NCBI GenBank assembly: GCA_013399875.1 | Contig: VXAZ01004020.1 | Location: 124,001 to 188,000, forward strand | Length of the DNA stretch: 64,000 nucleotides | Source of the DNA: Gymnorhina tibicen | Taxonomy: Eukaryota > Chordata > Aves > Passeriformes > Artamidae | Direction: 5' to 3' | The notes under the pieces: model-generated | The model's input: the letters and a program-made list of their open reading frames with translations, nothing else | The model's database searches: none | What the model was told of the DNA's origin: nothing | In this document: in pieces, positions 12,241 to 26,900 of the stretch | How positions within the stretch are numbered: the first letter of the stretch is position 1 | Layout: each line of letters opens with the position of its first letter | Made by a program: the position numbers and the translations under genes

Positions 12241-15200
12241 AATCTGCCTTTTCAGTACCTCGGTACTTCTTTACAAGGTGTTGAACGAGTAAGTGGAAGA
12301 TGAAGGGAAAAAGACCGCTGTGGCCCCTCTGCTCTCCCTGGATTTTTAAGTAAACGAGCTATTTGCATGAAAGCCTTCACAGACTAAATGCACTTTCGAA
12401 AATGTGGCCTAGCAGAGAACAAGCGAGGCAGCAACACGAAAGACTGGATTCATACTATGCTGTTCCAGGACCTTTTTTGTTATTTTAAACTGGCTTTGCC
12501 AGAAGGGAAGTGAACACACACCATGGTTCCTGTTCACTGGAACCCCCTGGGAATGAGAGATTTGGAGTGAAGCTTCAGAAGTAAAAAACCTTTTTTTTCC
12601 CCTCCTCCAATTTGGAGCAGAGCAGGGGAAAGAGAACCCATTGTGCCCAAAAGGCTGATACCAGCAGGTGAAGGTCCCAGGGCAGGTGGGAAGTCCTGTG
12701 CACAGCCCTAGCACACCCCGGCCCTCTACTTTCTGCAGTAATTTAACAGGTATATATTTACAGATTAGATGTAAATAATTCAGTTTTTGGTTTTTTTTTC
12801 TCCTTGCAGGACAGATTCTTTGTGTGACTGCCCAAATGTGCAGCACAATAGGGAATTGTTTTATGAACTATGGGTGATGATTAAATAGGAGCCTACCAGA
12901 GTAAAGGCTTATCTGAAAAAAAGGCTTTTTCTAAATTTCCCCTTTCCTCCCTTGTTCAAGAATTCAATTTTCCTGAAAAAAACAAAGCAAAGGCTCGTTC
13001 CATGGTTTACCTATTACTGGCAGCTCTAGGAATACCCCACATATTTTCAGTTCAGTCCCACGCTTCTGAATTCTCTGAACTGTAACTACAAAGAGAGGGA
13101 CCGGAGCCTCTTAAAAGCCTTGTTTGCGTATTCATTCAAATGACACAAAAAATAGGGAACCTGAAATGAAATAACTTTCAGATTTCTTATCCTGCTGCCA
13201 GGGTAGGTTTGAAATAGTCTGTTTTCGGTACTATGAACATAAGCACACATTAAGTCCATAGAAGTCTTTCCTTTTGCTTTGAATGAGGCTATATATGGCA
13301 CAAAAATTGGATTTTCTTATATCTAAAGGACTGGGAAAATTTTTCGGTCCCTAAGCGGTGTTCGAGGCGTATTTGGCATAAAAATCAAATCAGTGTAGAA
13401 CTTCCTAGAGAATAATTGATATTCAAATAACTATTTATATTGGCAAGTTAAAATGAAAGAGCTTTATCTACAAAATAATATTCACTTTTAATTATGAAAA
13501 TAAATGGGAACTCGAAGATATTTGTAGCTGGTTTTATTACTTCTGAATAGTCATCTCACAATTTTAATTTATTCAAAAATTAAAATACCATGTAAATTGT
13601 TCTCTTCCTCTAGCAAATGCAAAATAAAGTTCAACCAAATATATGTAATGTGGGTCCCTCTGCACAAGTGAATCAAAATGTTTGTTACATTCATGTAGCT
13701 ATGCAAAGAGTTGTAGAAAAGACTCCAGCAAGAAGCAGACATTTTCCCCTCAACTGAGGGAAAAGAGAGTCTATGCACTTTCACAATTAGGCTAGCCAAA
13801 ACCAGGAAGAAAGTACATGAGTGTATGATAAAGTCTTACAGAGTAATAAAGGAGAGAATCTTAAGAATGAGGAACATAGCTCTTTCCTAAAATCAAGAGC
13901 AAAGGATATTTAATATACCATAAAGGAGTGAATACATGCAGTTTCCTCTGATATTCAATTAATCTGTAGAACCCAAAGAAGAATAGCATAGGGTGCAAAA
14001 AGACTTAGTTCATAGAAAAACATACAAAACCACATAAAAATACATGGATATTGCTCTTAGTAAAAGAAGGACTTGAATTTTCTTTCCCAGCACATAAGTT
14101 AGTCTCTGAATGGAGTAGAAATAGTAACAAAACTTTGCAGAGACACAGGTTAATTTTGTAGGCGGTGTTGACACAACAGTTCAGTTAGCTTGTCCTTAAA
14201 CTTCCAAAGTGCCTCAAATTGTCTGAATCTGTATGTACACGTCTTTAGTTTTCTTTAAACTGCAGCTCTGATCTTCCAGGAATATTGTACTAACATTCCA
14301 GACCAGGGCCCTGGCACTTCCCAGCATGCCACGTGGACATAAAAAGCAACAACCACTCAAGTTTTGAGTATGATCACCTTATAATCATACTTTCTGCATG
14401 CAAAAATCTAAAAGGTGACTAGCTGGTAACATCACATTTTTCACCCACAAGCTCACCTAATTGTTCTCTGTCACAGTTATGTTCCCTCTAGGAGAAGTAA
14501 TGAATGAATTGCAGGTAGTCTGTTTTGCAGGACTAAATTTTTGAAAAAAAATACATATGTATGGATTTTGAGATCTTCAGAAAGACATGTCAGCAATTCA
14601 CTCTTGTATTTAAAGGAGAAAGAAAGGGAATTATAAGCACTAGAGTATCATGTGTCATCTTCCAAAGCAGCTCATTCTGAGTGTTTTATTCCTCTCTGCA
14701 AAAATACTGCAGCATAGAAATGCTTTAGACCCCACCTTTAACTCAGGTTTAGAACCCAGCTTTAACCGTATAAGTCTGTGGGTATAGTTTTGAATTAACT
14801 TCTTAAATGCAACAAGGAATGGGTGTGCTAGTGCTCCCTCCTGCCCTTTCTCACCTGTCTTACCCACCACTCAGCTCCAGTGCTTATCTTAAACAGTCTC
14901 CAGGATCTCATCTGATCTCCTTGTAAGCTGATATAATCTATTCAAATTCTAACCCAGCAGAAAAGTTTGTTTATTCTATTTTGGCTGATAGATGAGATGA
15001 GTTGGCTTACCTCATGATCAGAAATATTCAGTCAGATGGTGTGATTTCCAGAGCTGATGCAAGGAAGGAATACCAAGAGAAAAAAGAGAGGAAACAAAGG
15101 AGAACTTGGAAACAGGGGGAGGGAGCAAGACCTCCTTTGGCTGAGTGGTAGGGTAGCTTGGCAGCTTAACCTATTCTAAGAATGGGTTTACAAGAAAGGA

Positions 15201-18200
15201 TTTCATCTCATCTAATGGCTTGCTGTCCTTAAAAGTGAGGAGGTCTTACTACTTCCACCAGCCACAGACTTCTGACCCTTTCCTTGTGCCAAATCTGGTT
15301 TTCTAACAGGTTTTGTGCTCACACCATTCAACTTTTTAAATGGATGGAAAATGGACTTGACACAGGAGAGTGAATAAACAGCTTTTTGTGGGCTAGGTAG
15401 TTGGCTTATTGAGGTATCAGGCACTTAGCAGGCCTGGTATGTGAGGAGAGAAACAGGACGATAAGGCCAAGAACGTGGGAAGAGAGATGTGGGAGGAAGA
15501 TGTCTTGTCTGAGCATCCCTGAGCAGCTGGATTGGCTCAGCCACATTGTGTAACTTCATTCTGGCTGCAGCAGTGAGCAGCTCAATGGAGACAGCAAAAG
15601 GTACCTTAGGAAAAGGAAAATTGCCCATTCCTTGCTCTGTGCATTGGCTGTTTTGGGTACCTCGGCTTCCTCATTTTAAACCTCATAAATATTATGTCTC
15701 CTTGAGTCAGCCAAATATATGAATGAAAGACACTAGACCAGATGGTCCAGTAGTATAAGAGGGAAGGGTCAATATTGGGATTATAACCCACTGAAAGGCA
15801 GAAAAATTGGTGATCAATATGCAGAGAGGTTGAGGATTTGTCCGCTCAACTTACTTGAGAAGATTCGCATAAGGAATGCAAGAGGCCTAGTGGCTGATAA
15901 ATGGCAGGTGAAGGTCATGTTGATGAGTGTGGAGTAATATACTCATAAGAAAATCTAAACAAACCTTTAAATTAACTGTCACATCTTGGAAATGTAATTT
16001 ATTTGGAACAGTTCATGAAAAGCCCTAGGTTAATGTTCTATACTGTTAAAACCAAAACTAAACCAAAACAAACAAAAAGAGAGGGTTAACAATTAATGAG
16101 AAAGGAATGCAGAATGAATTGGAAAAGGTTGTTATGCCACTGTAAACTTTCATTCTGATTCTACATTTTGAATGACCAAGGTAGCCCATCTGAAGGAGGA
16201 TATGGAGTACATGGCAGCAAGAGAGTTTTAACATACAGAACACTTTCATGTGTGAGGAGAAATTAAGTAGAGAGATAAGACTCTTGGCTCTGAAGAAAGT
16301 GAATATCTGATTCATTTATAACAGGCCTATGATAATCTACATCACGGAGAAAATAAACATGAAACAATTATTTCTCACAGTGTAAATATAAGGGCCTGCT
16401 GAAAGAAACAATCATAAAGCAAAGTTAAAATAAATACACATAAAGAGATTGTACTTGTAAGTAAATGACTTTTACTTAAAGATAGAAGTGCTATCTGACT
16501 GCAGTTAATGACAGAACTGCCATCTGACTGCAAATTTTGAGAAGGAAAAAGGTAGGAATAGTTAAAAAAAGAAATTAGGCAAAACCATGGATCTTATGGC
16601 CAAGTCAGAAAAATCACTGTATTTTGTGTCTTTATCCCCTCTATCCAGCTGTTTCTCAAACCTCTTTTTCTTTTCCCTTCCCTTCCCTACAGCTCACTAC
16701 CTACTGGCGTAGCATAAAGTACAGTAAAACTCAAAAATAATTTCCTGATGCAAATATAATACAGGGTTCTGAATATGTTTAATAAAATTTGTATATAATA
16801 TTTTATAATATTTATAATAATTTATAATAATTTATAATATTCTATAATATTTTTTCTTTCAAAAGATATATGCTAAATTGGCATAATGTGTTATAACCTA
16901 CTGAAAAAAGCTGCTTATGCTGCCTACATCCAAGGATAATCAATGGCAGGTCTTGCAGCACTAGAGGAAATATGATCACAGGATTTGTAGATAAGCAACC
17001 TTTAAGAAGGACAAGGACCACCTATCCACCAGACAGCCTCCAAGGTAAGGAGCCTTCCTGCGCCATGTATGGAGTTTACTTCTCTTCCTGAAACATATAT
17101 TTTTAAATTGCTTCTTAGCATTGTCACTGGAATTAAACTGTTGACACATTCATGGTCAGATATGATTCCTCAAATACACACATATGCAGAGGAAATATTT
17201 TATTTTTCTTGTGGCTGTATTGCAGAAGTTTTTTGCTCAATTGAGCTGGATCAATTGGTTCATTATTTAACTTCAGGTCACTATTTAATATTTCACAAAA
17301 GGAACTCATTTTTAGGTAATTTAAGTAGATTTTACAGTATTTAGAGAAACTGACCTTTCCAATTGAAAATGATTTTTAGAAAGAAACAAGCCTCTGAGTG
17401 TGCTCTTGTCTGTTGAATGAAAATATCTTTTAGAGACAAACATTTGAAACAAATGTCCCCTGGAGGTGTACACTATTCTAGTCATTACATAGGGAGTACT
17501 CATGTTCTTATTTAATGCCGGTCCCTGGGATCCTGTCAGTACCTGCACCCATTAAGCCTATCACTTTCCAACTTTACACCAAAATCCTTTATATTGTTTT
17601 CCTGTGTAAGCTTCCAGCATGCCTGTTCTCGTCTTCCTGCACAGAGAGACAGAGATCTCCACATGTCGTCTCTGAAATGGGCCAGACACACATTAAAATA
17701 CAAGCCCTCTTCCTTTGCTAGATTCCAGCCATGCATGGAAAATACTCAAAGCCTACTTAAATGGTAGAGTAAATCCATCCCTGCATTCTGCTTTTCAGAA
17801 GAACAGAAGCAAATTTTTGTACTCACCTTCACTCATTTTTTCTCATCTAGCAAAACATGGAAACACCACTGAAAATTCCACAGTGGCAAAAAGCTGCTGT
17901 TTCATAATGTTATACTGGCACTATAACAGTTCATGAATTACTTTTAAAAGCAATTAGGACATAATGAAGAGTAAGGAATCTTCTAATACACAACATATGA
18001 AAATTCTAGGTTGAAGCAGCTTCTAAATCTATCTCTCACTCCATTTCTAATAATAAAAATCCTACAACCAGCAGGGTAGGAATCTGCATATGACATAATA
18101 CCTGGAGACAATTAAATTCATATTTCTATATGCTTTTGTTGAAGCTTTTTCGTTGAAACCAGTGGGAGTTTTGACTAATCAAGGTCTTCTTGCACAAATG

Positions 18201-19820
18201 AACAACTGCAAATATGTTAGTAAGGACTGATATCTGGAGCAGTGAATCACCAGTGGTTTGTCTCACTTAGAAGTAAATAAAAGAAAAACCAACCAAAATT
18301 TCTTGAGATGGTTCATTAATTCCTATCCAAAAGAATTTCTTACTTTTGTCCTCACTAGGAAAAAAATTTATTGCACAGAACATTAACTTAAGAATAAACC
18401 TGGTAACTTCAGAATGAAGCAATTGAAATAAAAACAATTTAAGACACAGAAGTGAAAAAAAATCAACTAAAAAACTATACTGAGCTTACTCTCCAGATGG
18501 GGCAGAATATTTTAGATAGCATTTTCTAGCGTCTTTGTCTATTTCAAGTATAATGATACAATCAAAACTATCTGAGTCGTTCAGAAATATGCTCTTTCAC
18601 AGATTTAACATTAGTTCCAATAAGGAACGTAGGTCTCTAATGAAAGTTTTAGGTGGATTTCACATGCCTGAATGTTTCTGACACAGATGCCAGAGATGGC
18701 ATTTCAGACCAGTTATAATCAGAAATATTTTCAAAGGGCAGAAAACTATGTGGGCTGCACGTTTGCATCCGATAGACCAACGCAAAGCAGCAGGGTGAGA
18801 CAGTTTATACAGCAGAGGTATATATGCCAAGACATACATCTTCTCCTGAAGATATTCTCATGTATTGAACTGGGCTAGAAGGCCTCCCAGGGAAGGGTAC
18901 TTGGCTCCTTTTACACAATTGCTCCTGTGAAACTCTTTTGTGCCTCTTGGTCAAGTACGTATTTTTTCACAGCTAAATTGTTAATTATTACTTCAGCAAG
19001 AGTATTCCCTGAGGCCCAGGCACCTAAACTCTAGAGAATAACAGGAATGTACTCCACTGGTTTCTTCTCTATTCTACTGGCTGCTGGTATCATAATTCCT
19101 GAAGCAGTATAAAGAAAACAGAGTTATTTAGTAAAAAGATATAGAGATTTTTGACTTAGTATTGACTCAGTCCAAATCCACAGAGTTGTTTAGATAATTA
19201 ACTCAGACTAGTTTTAATATGTATGGATACTTTCACTATTTAAGCCTAGCTCCCCTGTGCTGAAAGATGTAGCACTAGATGGAAGACATGCGGTCCCTGA
19301 CTGTGACTGTGGCTTACTGTGCAGGCCTGTGTGATAGCTTCAAAACCTTACTCCAAAAGGATTTAGTTGATTGGGAGCATAAACCTGTGACCAGGACTGC
19401 TATAAAATCAGCTGTATAACCACAAAAAGTATGATCTGACAAGAAACTGCTGCCACTGAATTTTATATGCAAAAGGACATATTCTGCATTGCAAATATGG
19501 ATGACAGCTAGTAGTAATGTATTGTGGAAGGAGGAAATGGAATTGTTGCTATACATGGCAGAGAAATGTACTATTCTCTTCTTGCCTCAATTACTGCTAG
19601 AAACGGACACAGAGTCTCACCCTGGTACAAGGGCTGTAGGCTGTGTTGTGATGATGCTGGTGTTTGCACTCTGGAAGAATTTCAAAACACAGCTGTCCTA
19701 TTGCGTGAAAAGATAATGAGCAGGATCACTCAGAATAAGCTATCTGATGAAGTCAACATTCTATCAGAACTACAGGTTATAAACAAATGTGTAGATAATA
19801 GCCAACTTCTTATCTCTAGG
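12241..19820. other. Intergenic, no gene seen (RASSF9-NTS, left part)
   Basis: This AT-rich sequence has no recognisable exon, RNA gene or young transposon. The only obvious low-complexity part is the TTTATAA-type array at about 16796-16855. Enhancers for either neighbour could lie here, but none can be identified by eye. Confidence 0.6.
16796..16855 (+). repeat. AT-rich TTTATAATAA-type tandem array
   Basis: TTTATAATA and TTTATAATAA units are repeated about six times with variation. This is a simple AT-rich satellite-like array. Confidence 0.85.
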
Positions 19821-20399
19821 TGTGCTGGTGTTGGCTGGGAGAGTTAATTTTCTTCACAGTGGCTGGTATTGGGCTGTGGTTTGGATTTGTGTTGAACACA
19901 GGGTTGATAATACAGAGATGTTGCTATTGCTGAGCAGGGCTTACACAGAACCAAGGTATTTTCTGCTTTCGTACTGCCACACTGGCAAGGAAGTTGGGGG
20001 TGCATGGGAGGTTGGGAGGAGACAGCCAGACAGGTGACCCCAATTAAGCAAAGGGTTATTCCAGACTACATATAAAGGTATGTAAAGTGGGGGGAAGAAG
20101 GAAGGAGAGTGGGACATTTGGAGTGATGGCTTTTGTCTTCTCAAGTCACCATTATGTGTGATGGGGCTCTGATCTCCTGAGAATGGCTGAAAACCTGCCT
20201 GCCCATGGGAAGCAGTGAACTAATTCCTTGTTTTGCTTTGCTTTTATGTGTGGCTTTTGCTTTCCCTATTAGAGGTCTTTATCTCAACCCATGGGCTTCA
20301 TAGCATTTTCCCTTCTGATTCTCTTCCCAGTCCTGATGGTAGGGGAGTGAGTGAGGGGCTGCGTAGGGCTTGGCTGCTGTCTGGGTTTAAACCATGACA
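19821..20399 (+). mobile_element. Solo LTR, avian ERV-L-like family
   Basis: A 579-base element starts TGTGCTGG and ends CCATGACA, so it has the TG...CA ends of an LTR. It holds an ACATATAAAG TATA-like box, then TTTGTCTTCTCAAGTCACC and a late TCTTTATCTCAACCCA segment that I recognise from common avian LTRs. Flanks CTAGG and CCAGG match at four of five bases, as for an aged 5-base target duplication. No gag/pol or second LTR is adjacent, so it is solo. The family name is a judgement from memory. Confidence 0.85.
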
Positions 20400-20469
20400 C
20401 CAGGTTCCTGAGAAACTTTGTTGAGTGGTAAACTCCATCAGTGTCGTCCTGTACTCAACACCCCAAGTA

Positions 20470-20968
20470 ATGTGTTTAGTTTTGGGCCCCTCACTGTCAA
20501 AAGACATTGAGGGGCTGGAGCATGTCAAGAGAAGGGCAACAAAGCTGGTGAAGGGTCTGGAGCACAAGTCTTATGAGAAGCATCTGAGAGAGCTGGGGCT
20601 GTTTAGCCTGGAGCAAATAAGACTCATTGCTCTCTACAACTACGTGAAAAGAGGTTGTAGCCAGGAGAATGTCAGCCTCTTCTCCCAGGTAACAAGTACC
20701 CAGATGAGAGGAAACAGCCTCAAGTTGTGCCATGGAAGGTTTAGGCTGGTTATTAACATAAATCTCTTCATGGATAGGGTTTTCAAGCATTGGAACATGT
20801 TGCCCAGGGAAGTGATGGAGTCACCATCCCTGCGGGTATTTAAAAGATGTGTAATTATGGGACATGGCTTAGTGGTTGACATAGCAGTGCTAAGCTGATG
20901 GTTGGACTTGATGATGTCTTGACTTGATGACTTGAAGCCTTTTCTAACCTAAAAGATTCTATGATTCT
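20470..20968 (+). mobile_element. CR1 LINE 3' fragment
   Basis: This is a 5'-truncated CR1 tail. It includes GGGCCCCTCACTGTCAAAAG, AGGGTCTGGAGCACAAGTCT and GGGACATGGCTTAGTGGTTG, and ends in the diagnostic GATTCTATGATTCT. It begins about 70 bases after the solo LTR. The 157-residue frame at 20425-20898 is only this repeat read through, not a gene. Divergence is moderate. Confidence 0.92.
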
Positions 20969-23900
20969 AGTAAGAGTTGATTCTCTGAAAACCCACAATC
21001 AAATGTATCTTCCACTTGAAGTGAGGCATTGCTCTGTGTTTCACAGCCCTCTTCTGAGGCTTTAGACTGTAGGGAGTTACCTATATCTGATGGAACTGTG
21101 CAAGCCTAACAGAGGTAATACACCATATCTGCTTATTTTTTTGCTCCTTCACACCTAACACCACTTAGATATATAGGGGTGATCTCTAACATTATTCTTT
21201 CTGCATCAAGACGTCAGCTGGCTCTTCACACAGCAAAGGGATCTCATCTGTGTAAATAAACCTATTCCTTTTAGTGATGTTCATTGAAATAGGGTCAGAG
21301 TTGTTCACGTCCCGTGCTTTACCGTACTCCTAAAGGTATGGCCCTATGGAGAGAGACCATTATAGCTACAAGTATACAAAGATACCATTTACTTTTTAGC
21401 CCTTACAGTGAATGTCAAGTTGTCTCATCAGTTTCCAGTGAATATCAAGCTGTCTCATCAGTTTGCAGTGAATACACCTGGAGCACTTGTTCATCCAGTG
21501 GAGACTAGTACAACAAGGAGAAAAGCAGGAAGAAACTGAAGTTTGTGTCTGCACTAAGTATTTATTCCTGATTCTGAAAATTTTTACGTTTACCTAAATC
21601 AACAGTGTAAAATGCTGCAGGGTAGCACCAGGTCAGTGCAATGCTCTTCACACCTGCTTGTAATCTTTGATTGCTAAATATTTTCAGTTTAAGCCCAAAG
21701 TATTCCATGGGTATCTCAACTAAAATTAAGAGTTGGAATTCAGGCCTCACTGTTTAAATCAACAATCCATGTTCCTCTCAGTGTGGGTACATGAAATTTA
21801 CAGATACAGACAAGCTTAAGTTCTAGCATTTGAGTCATGCTGCTCATCTTAAAATTAGGCATGTATGGAGGTGTTTTCAGGATTGGGGCTACATCACCGA
21901 GTGATTAGAAAACAGTACCCGCTGGGTCTCAATTAAACACGGCTCCAGCAGCAGAAATCAATGTACTGGGATAGTGATTTGAAGCTGAGATCATGTCTAC
22001 AGCACAAGGCATGGCTGACATCAGCGTGTTAATCTGGGGTGTGAGCGCTCTGTGCTCACTGAATCCCTTCGTTTACCTGCAGTTATTACAGAGCAACTGT
22101 TCTCTTGCCAGTCTAACATATTTCTGCTGGGAGGGGGGGCGGGGGGAGAGAGGGAGAGCGGAGTCAGTACACCAAGGCTCAGTGCCATTATGATATGGAC
22201 GGTGATCATAAATGTGGAACTACTGTCAGGACATATACCCAGGAGGATGCACTGCTCTGGATGGCTTTGATAAGGGATAAACACTGCAGCTCTTCAGCAC
22301 TGCCTGTGATAAACCTTAACAGTAAAATCTAGGCTGCTCTAGGCTGCCACAGATGACAAAGTTTTTTTCTAGAGCAGTGTATATTTATAAGCTGTATTCT
22401 AGTTTAGACATGGTTATAGTTAATTCATGTTTATAAAGCACTGAAATTGAAAGGTGTTATGCAAATGAAAAATATTCTTCAGATGCAAACCCTCTTTTTA
22501 TTTTTCAAAAAGGGTTCTTTCTTTCTTTGTCAGTGATGTTTTTGCTTATGTTGTAAATGATTGGTTGCCTGTGTTTGCTGTTGTAACATGTATTCTTATT
22601 ACCACTTTGTTTGTCTTTATTGGGATGTCTGCCTTTCAATCTCCAAGGAATTTCTTAAATACTATGCATGCAAATTTCAGTTCATAGATGTGCAAATTAC
22701 ATAGACGCTTTCCATCCCTCATAGGTAAAAAAGCTGGAAGTTGCAGAAGTGGTGTATACTTGGTATGTGCGTGCTGGCACAGTACTGAAACCACAGTTCT
22801 TTGAATCCATATTTTGTTTCTGAGTATCACTCCTAAATCCAAAACAATTAGATTTAACAATGATTTTTAAATTATCTACTTATAAATCGTCAAGCCAAAA
22901 ACCTTGTATATTAAGAATAAATTTAAAACTGGTGCTTTTGCCCTGCTTAATGAAATTTTCTGAAGAAGAAAAATAACTAATAAACTGAAAAAGGCAAGCA
23001 CTTCTAAGTGATTCTTAGTCTTTTCTTATGTTGCGGTGGAAGAACTGTGGAAGGCTGTCCATGACTCTTTGAGGCTACCTTTATTTAAAAAAAGAAAAGG
23101 AAAAGAGTAAAAAAAGAGAAAAAAAAGGCTACTAGTTGTTTGGAAATCTCTTAAGGACTCATATCTGGTCAAGATGAAGGTCTCAGCATAATCTCAGTGA
23201 TTTACGGTAATAATAACATATTGTCTCTTTACGGTGCACAGAGGAAATATTCCTCAGTATTTTTAATTCAAAATCTCTTCATGGCTGTTTGATTTTAAAT
23301 AACTAGTTAAAGAAAATTCTCTTTTGGGTACAAGGAAAAAGCACAATTCTTTGAGAAATTTGTGAGGGAGGCAGGAGAGAGGATTTCAAAAGTTTCACTC
23401 TGTGGAGTCCAATTCCTACTTACATGGCATAATTGAACCAGTGTAATATAACAGTGCATACTTATGTCTTCTGTTACCATGTTCCACACAATGCTGAAGA
23501 ATAAGTGCAGACAAAAACATAATATCAGGGGAAAAAGAGAGTCAACACTCTGAATCCACATCAATTTCATTTCGCTCTTTCAGGAGTTGTCGATAATCAT
23601 TGTTATCAGTCCAACAATAACAGTATTAAAGCAGCAATTTTGCACGTTTTAACTATTTCATCAATTTAACACAAAATTTCAAAGCATGATCAGTCTGATG
23701 AACAGTGGATTACATGAATATGCAATACTCAACAAAGTTATATCAGGCTTTTCACCCATGTCTCTTGTATATATTATACCCTAAATTAAAATATTCATAG
23801 TTCACTGGAGAGAAATGAAAAGTTGATTAATGTAGGTATTTGGGGAAAATGTGTAATCAGAGAAATGAGAAGGATGCAGTCTGGCCTGGGAATGAATTGT

Positions 23901-26900
23901 GGAGAGGTGAGAGTAAGGAGGAGGTGCCCGAAGCATAACTCCCATGACACACTGTGGTGGCACTTCTAACTGCACTGTTTGCTTTCTCTTATAGAAGGAT
24001 TTTAGTAAAAGGAAAAAAAAATTAAAAGGAAATGGAAATTAGGAGTAGGAGTGAAGATTGTTTTCTTATGGCTTTTTTAATCCAAGTTGACTTTTATTAA
24101 ATAATTTACAAATAGTTTTAGATATATATATACATATATTTGTATGTCCTCAAATTTTGGATTTTCAGTTGTTTTGAGAGTTGGTGTACAGATGCACACA
24201 TGCTTTGTTTACTTTATAGTAATGTAAATATAGAATCTATTTTTTCATGAGAAGGGTTAGAGAATCTCTAAGTTCTGGAAATGTAATGGCTTTGCTTTAA
24301 TGGAAAAAAAATGAAAAGAAGAAATGATACTTCAGATTATTCTGCTGAAATGATACTTTTAAATTTTCTGTGATTTGAGGATCATGATCCCCTGGGGTAC
24401 TGAGATGGTGTTGCTGTTTGAAACCCCAAAGCACTGAAAAAAAAAAGCTCTGCCATGCATGTAAACCTCTTATGTAAAAGCTACACAGAATGCCACTCAC
24501 ATCAGTAAGTTCTTTAATACTGATCAGTCGACTTCTCAAGGATTCCTTACAGTGCACAACCTCACAAATGTAAAAATTTGAGTCGCAGAATGAATAAAGG
24601 AGACTGGCTTTGAAGTAAGAGGATGATTAATGTTTTACTTACTTAAAAATGATCCACTGTTAAGTACCATCTGCCTTTTACTTTTGAATTTTTTTCTGAT
24701 ATCCTTTGCAGCAGAGGTGGTCTCCAGAACTTTCAACAGTTGAATACACCATCAAGTTTTGAGCATTACTGTGCTGACCAAACAGAATAAATCCCCTAGA
24801 CCTATTTTTAAGCTCAGGGAAAGAGATGCTGAGAATTCACAATGCCTGGAAAATTCTGATGCAGTGTCTGAATACATTCATTTTTAAATGTACTTTGAAT
24901 ACCCTTGCCTGTCCATCCTGTCGCTTTGCTTGAGCTTGTCCCTTGACCTGACATGATAGAAATTTATTTGAGTCATCAGTTTTCTGCCCAGCATGTTAAC
25001 CTAAACTCCTGATAGCCAAACTGTTGTAGGGGCAAAGCAGCTTAATCACCACAACTAAAATCACCTTTTAAGACTTTGAGTGAATATCTTTAGCCAGTTT
25101 GCTGTATGAAACGTTTTCTGGATGACCACCTCCAGAATGATCCCTCCTGGAGTTTTCATACTTGTATAACTACTGCTAAGTTTCTCTAAAAAATATTAAA
25201 AAAACCTTTAAAAAATTCTCAGACGTAAATATATTTAATGTCAAGATTGAACATCTTGAATTTTCTTCTGTTCACTCTCACTGTGTTTATTTCTGTTCCA
25301 AAGACTTAAGACTGGTAACTGTAACATTGAGAGTTCCTTATCATAATCCCCAGCACCTTCTACTGCAAGAACATTAGCAGAATGGTACTCTCCTGTTTGG
25401 TGATTACAGCTTTTGTGTTTGGTGTTGTCCATATGCTATGATGGTAGTTTTATGACAAAGTAAATAGAGGTTTATGTATCTGTTCTTCCATGAATCTGCC
25501 ATTTACCTGATTGTTTTGTTGTCTTCAGATGCCTCACAGTTGCGAATTGACCTGATTTATAGGCCTGGACAGGCTGTCTAACTCACATGCTGAGAGCAAG
25601 TAAAGATAAACTGAGTTTCCAAACTGACTGACACTAATGAATAGTTATAAATATTTTCTTTAGCTAAGAATGTTTAAAAATAAAGAGGGAGAGGGAGAGA
25701 GAGACACACATCTGCAAAGATTTTGGCATTTTTTCCTTATAAAAGTTCTCTTCTTCATTGGGAGAAATGTGATATGAAGATGACTTGAAGTGATTTAGGA
25801 AATTAAGTGTTGAAAAGGTTAAAATTCCTATTATACAGTTCTTTGTGAAGCAGTACAAGGTGCAGATGTAGGAAAGAGGTAGAAAAAGTAAGTAAAGGAG
25901 CATCTGAGAAACAGATGACGGCTGAGTTCTATTGAAAAAAAAAAAAAATTGTCCAAGCTCAGTTGAGCCTGATCCAGGGCACTCGAAGATAATATGTCAG
26001 GAACATAAAACATGGTAAGAAAGCAAAGAAGATTTTCAACACTGAAGTTTCTGCCTTGTCAGTTTCCAAGAAGAAGAAAATGGAAACAGACCAATGGCAA
26101 AAAAATGTTATGGTTCAAAACATACCATACATTTGTCCACTTCAAATCACTAGCAATTATTACCTCAGGGAAAAACAAGAAAAAAAAGAAAACAAAAAAG
26201 GCAGCAATTAGGTGATCACAGATTTTAATGGCAGGAAAAATGGCAATTACTCTCTTCCTGAGAAGAAAAAATTCATTCCTTTAAATTCCAGTTACATAAG
26301 AATATGGGTAATTAGACTATTGAAGAACTCTGAGAGAGAAAGTGGGCACTAGAAAATATGTATGAAATATGATTCTCATTCATAGAGCTTTTTGAACTAT
26401 TGAACACCCACAGAGCAAAACTAGCTGCAGATTGGTTTTCCTGTATCGTGGAAATAATAGAAAATAGGACTAGAGGGAAGTGCGAGTGTCTACCTCATCT
26501 AACCTCAGAGCTCAGACAGATGAATGATAGCTGAAACTTTCTGGTAGACTAGCACAGCCCATGCAATGTGATAAACGTGTTTTGGGGATTTGGGGTTTTT
26601 GGGTTTTTTTTATTTTCTCTCTCCGTAGTACAGAAGGGTGTGTTCCCAACTGTATGCAAAAATCCAGGTTCTTAAAACATCTAATACTGCGGCAGTGCAC
26701 TCAATTTCATTTCTGTGGGTATTTATGTCACCATAAACCAAACCAACATTAGAATTTAAATTCTGTTGTGCTGCAAAAGTTGTTTCAGGGAATAAAGAAT
26801 TCAGTTAATTAAACTTTTCTCACCAGGTGTTCCTTGTGGCAGGATTTGGAAAATTCTGCGTGTTTCTGCGACACCTATTCAGTCGCAGAGGGTACGGGAG

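Noticed and set aside
20425..20898. Plus-strand 157-codon frame
   Set aside because: It is CR1 3' tail sequence read through, ending just before the GATTCTATGATTCT terminus.
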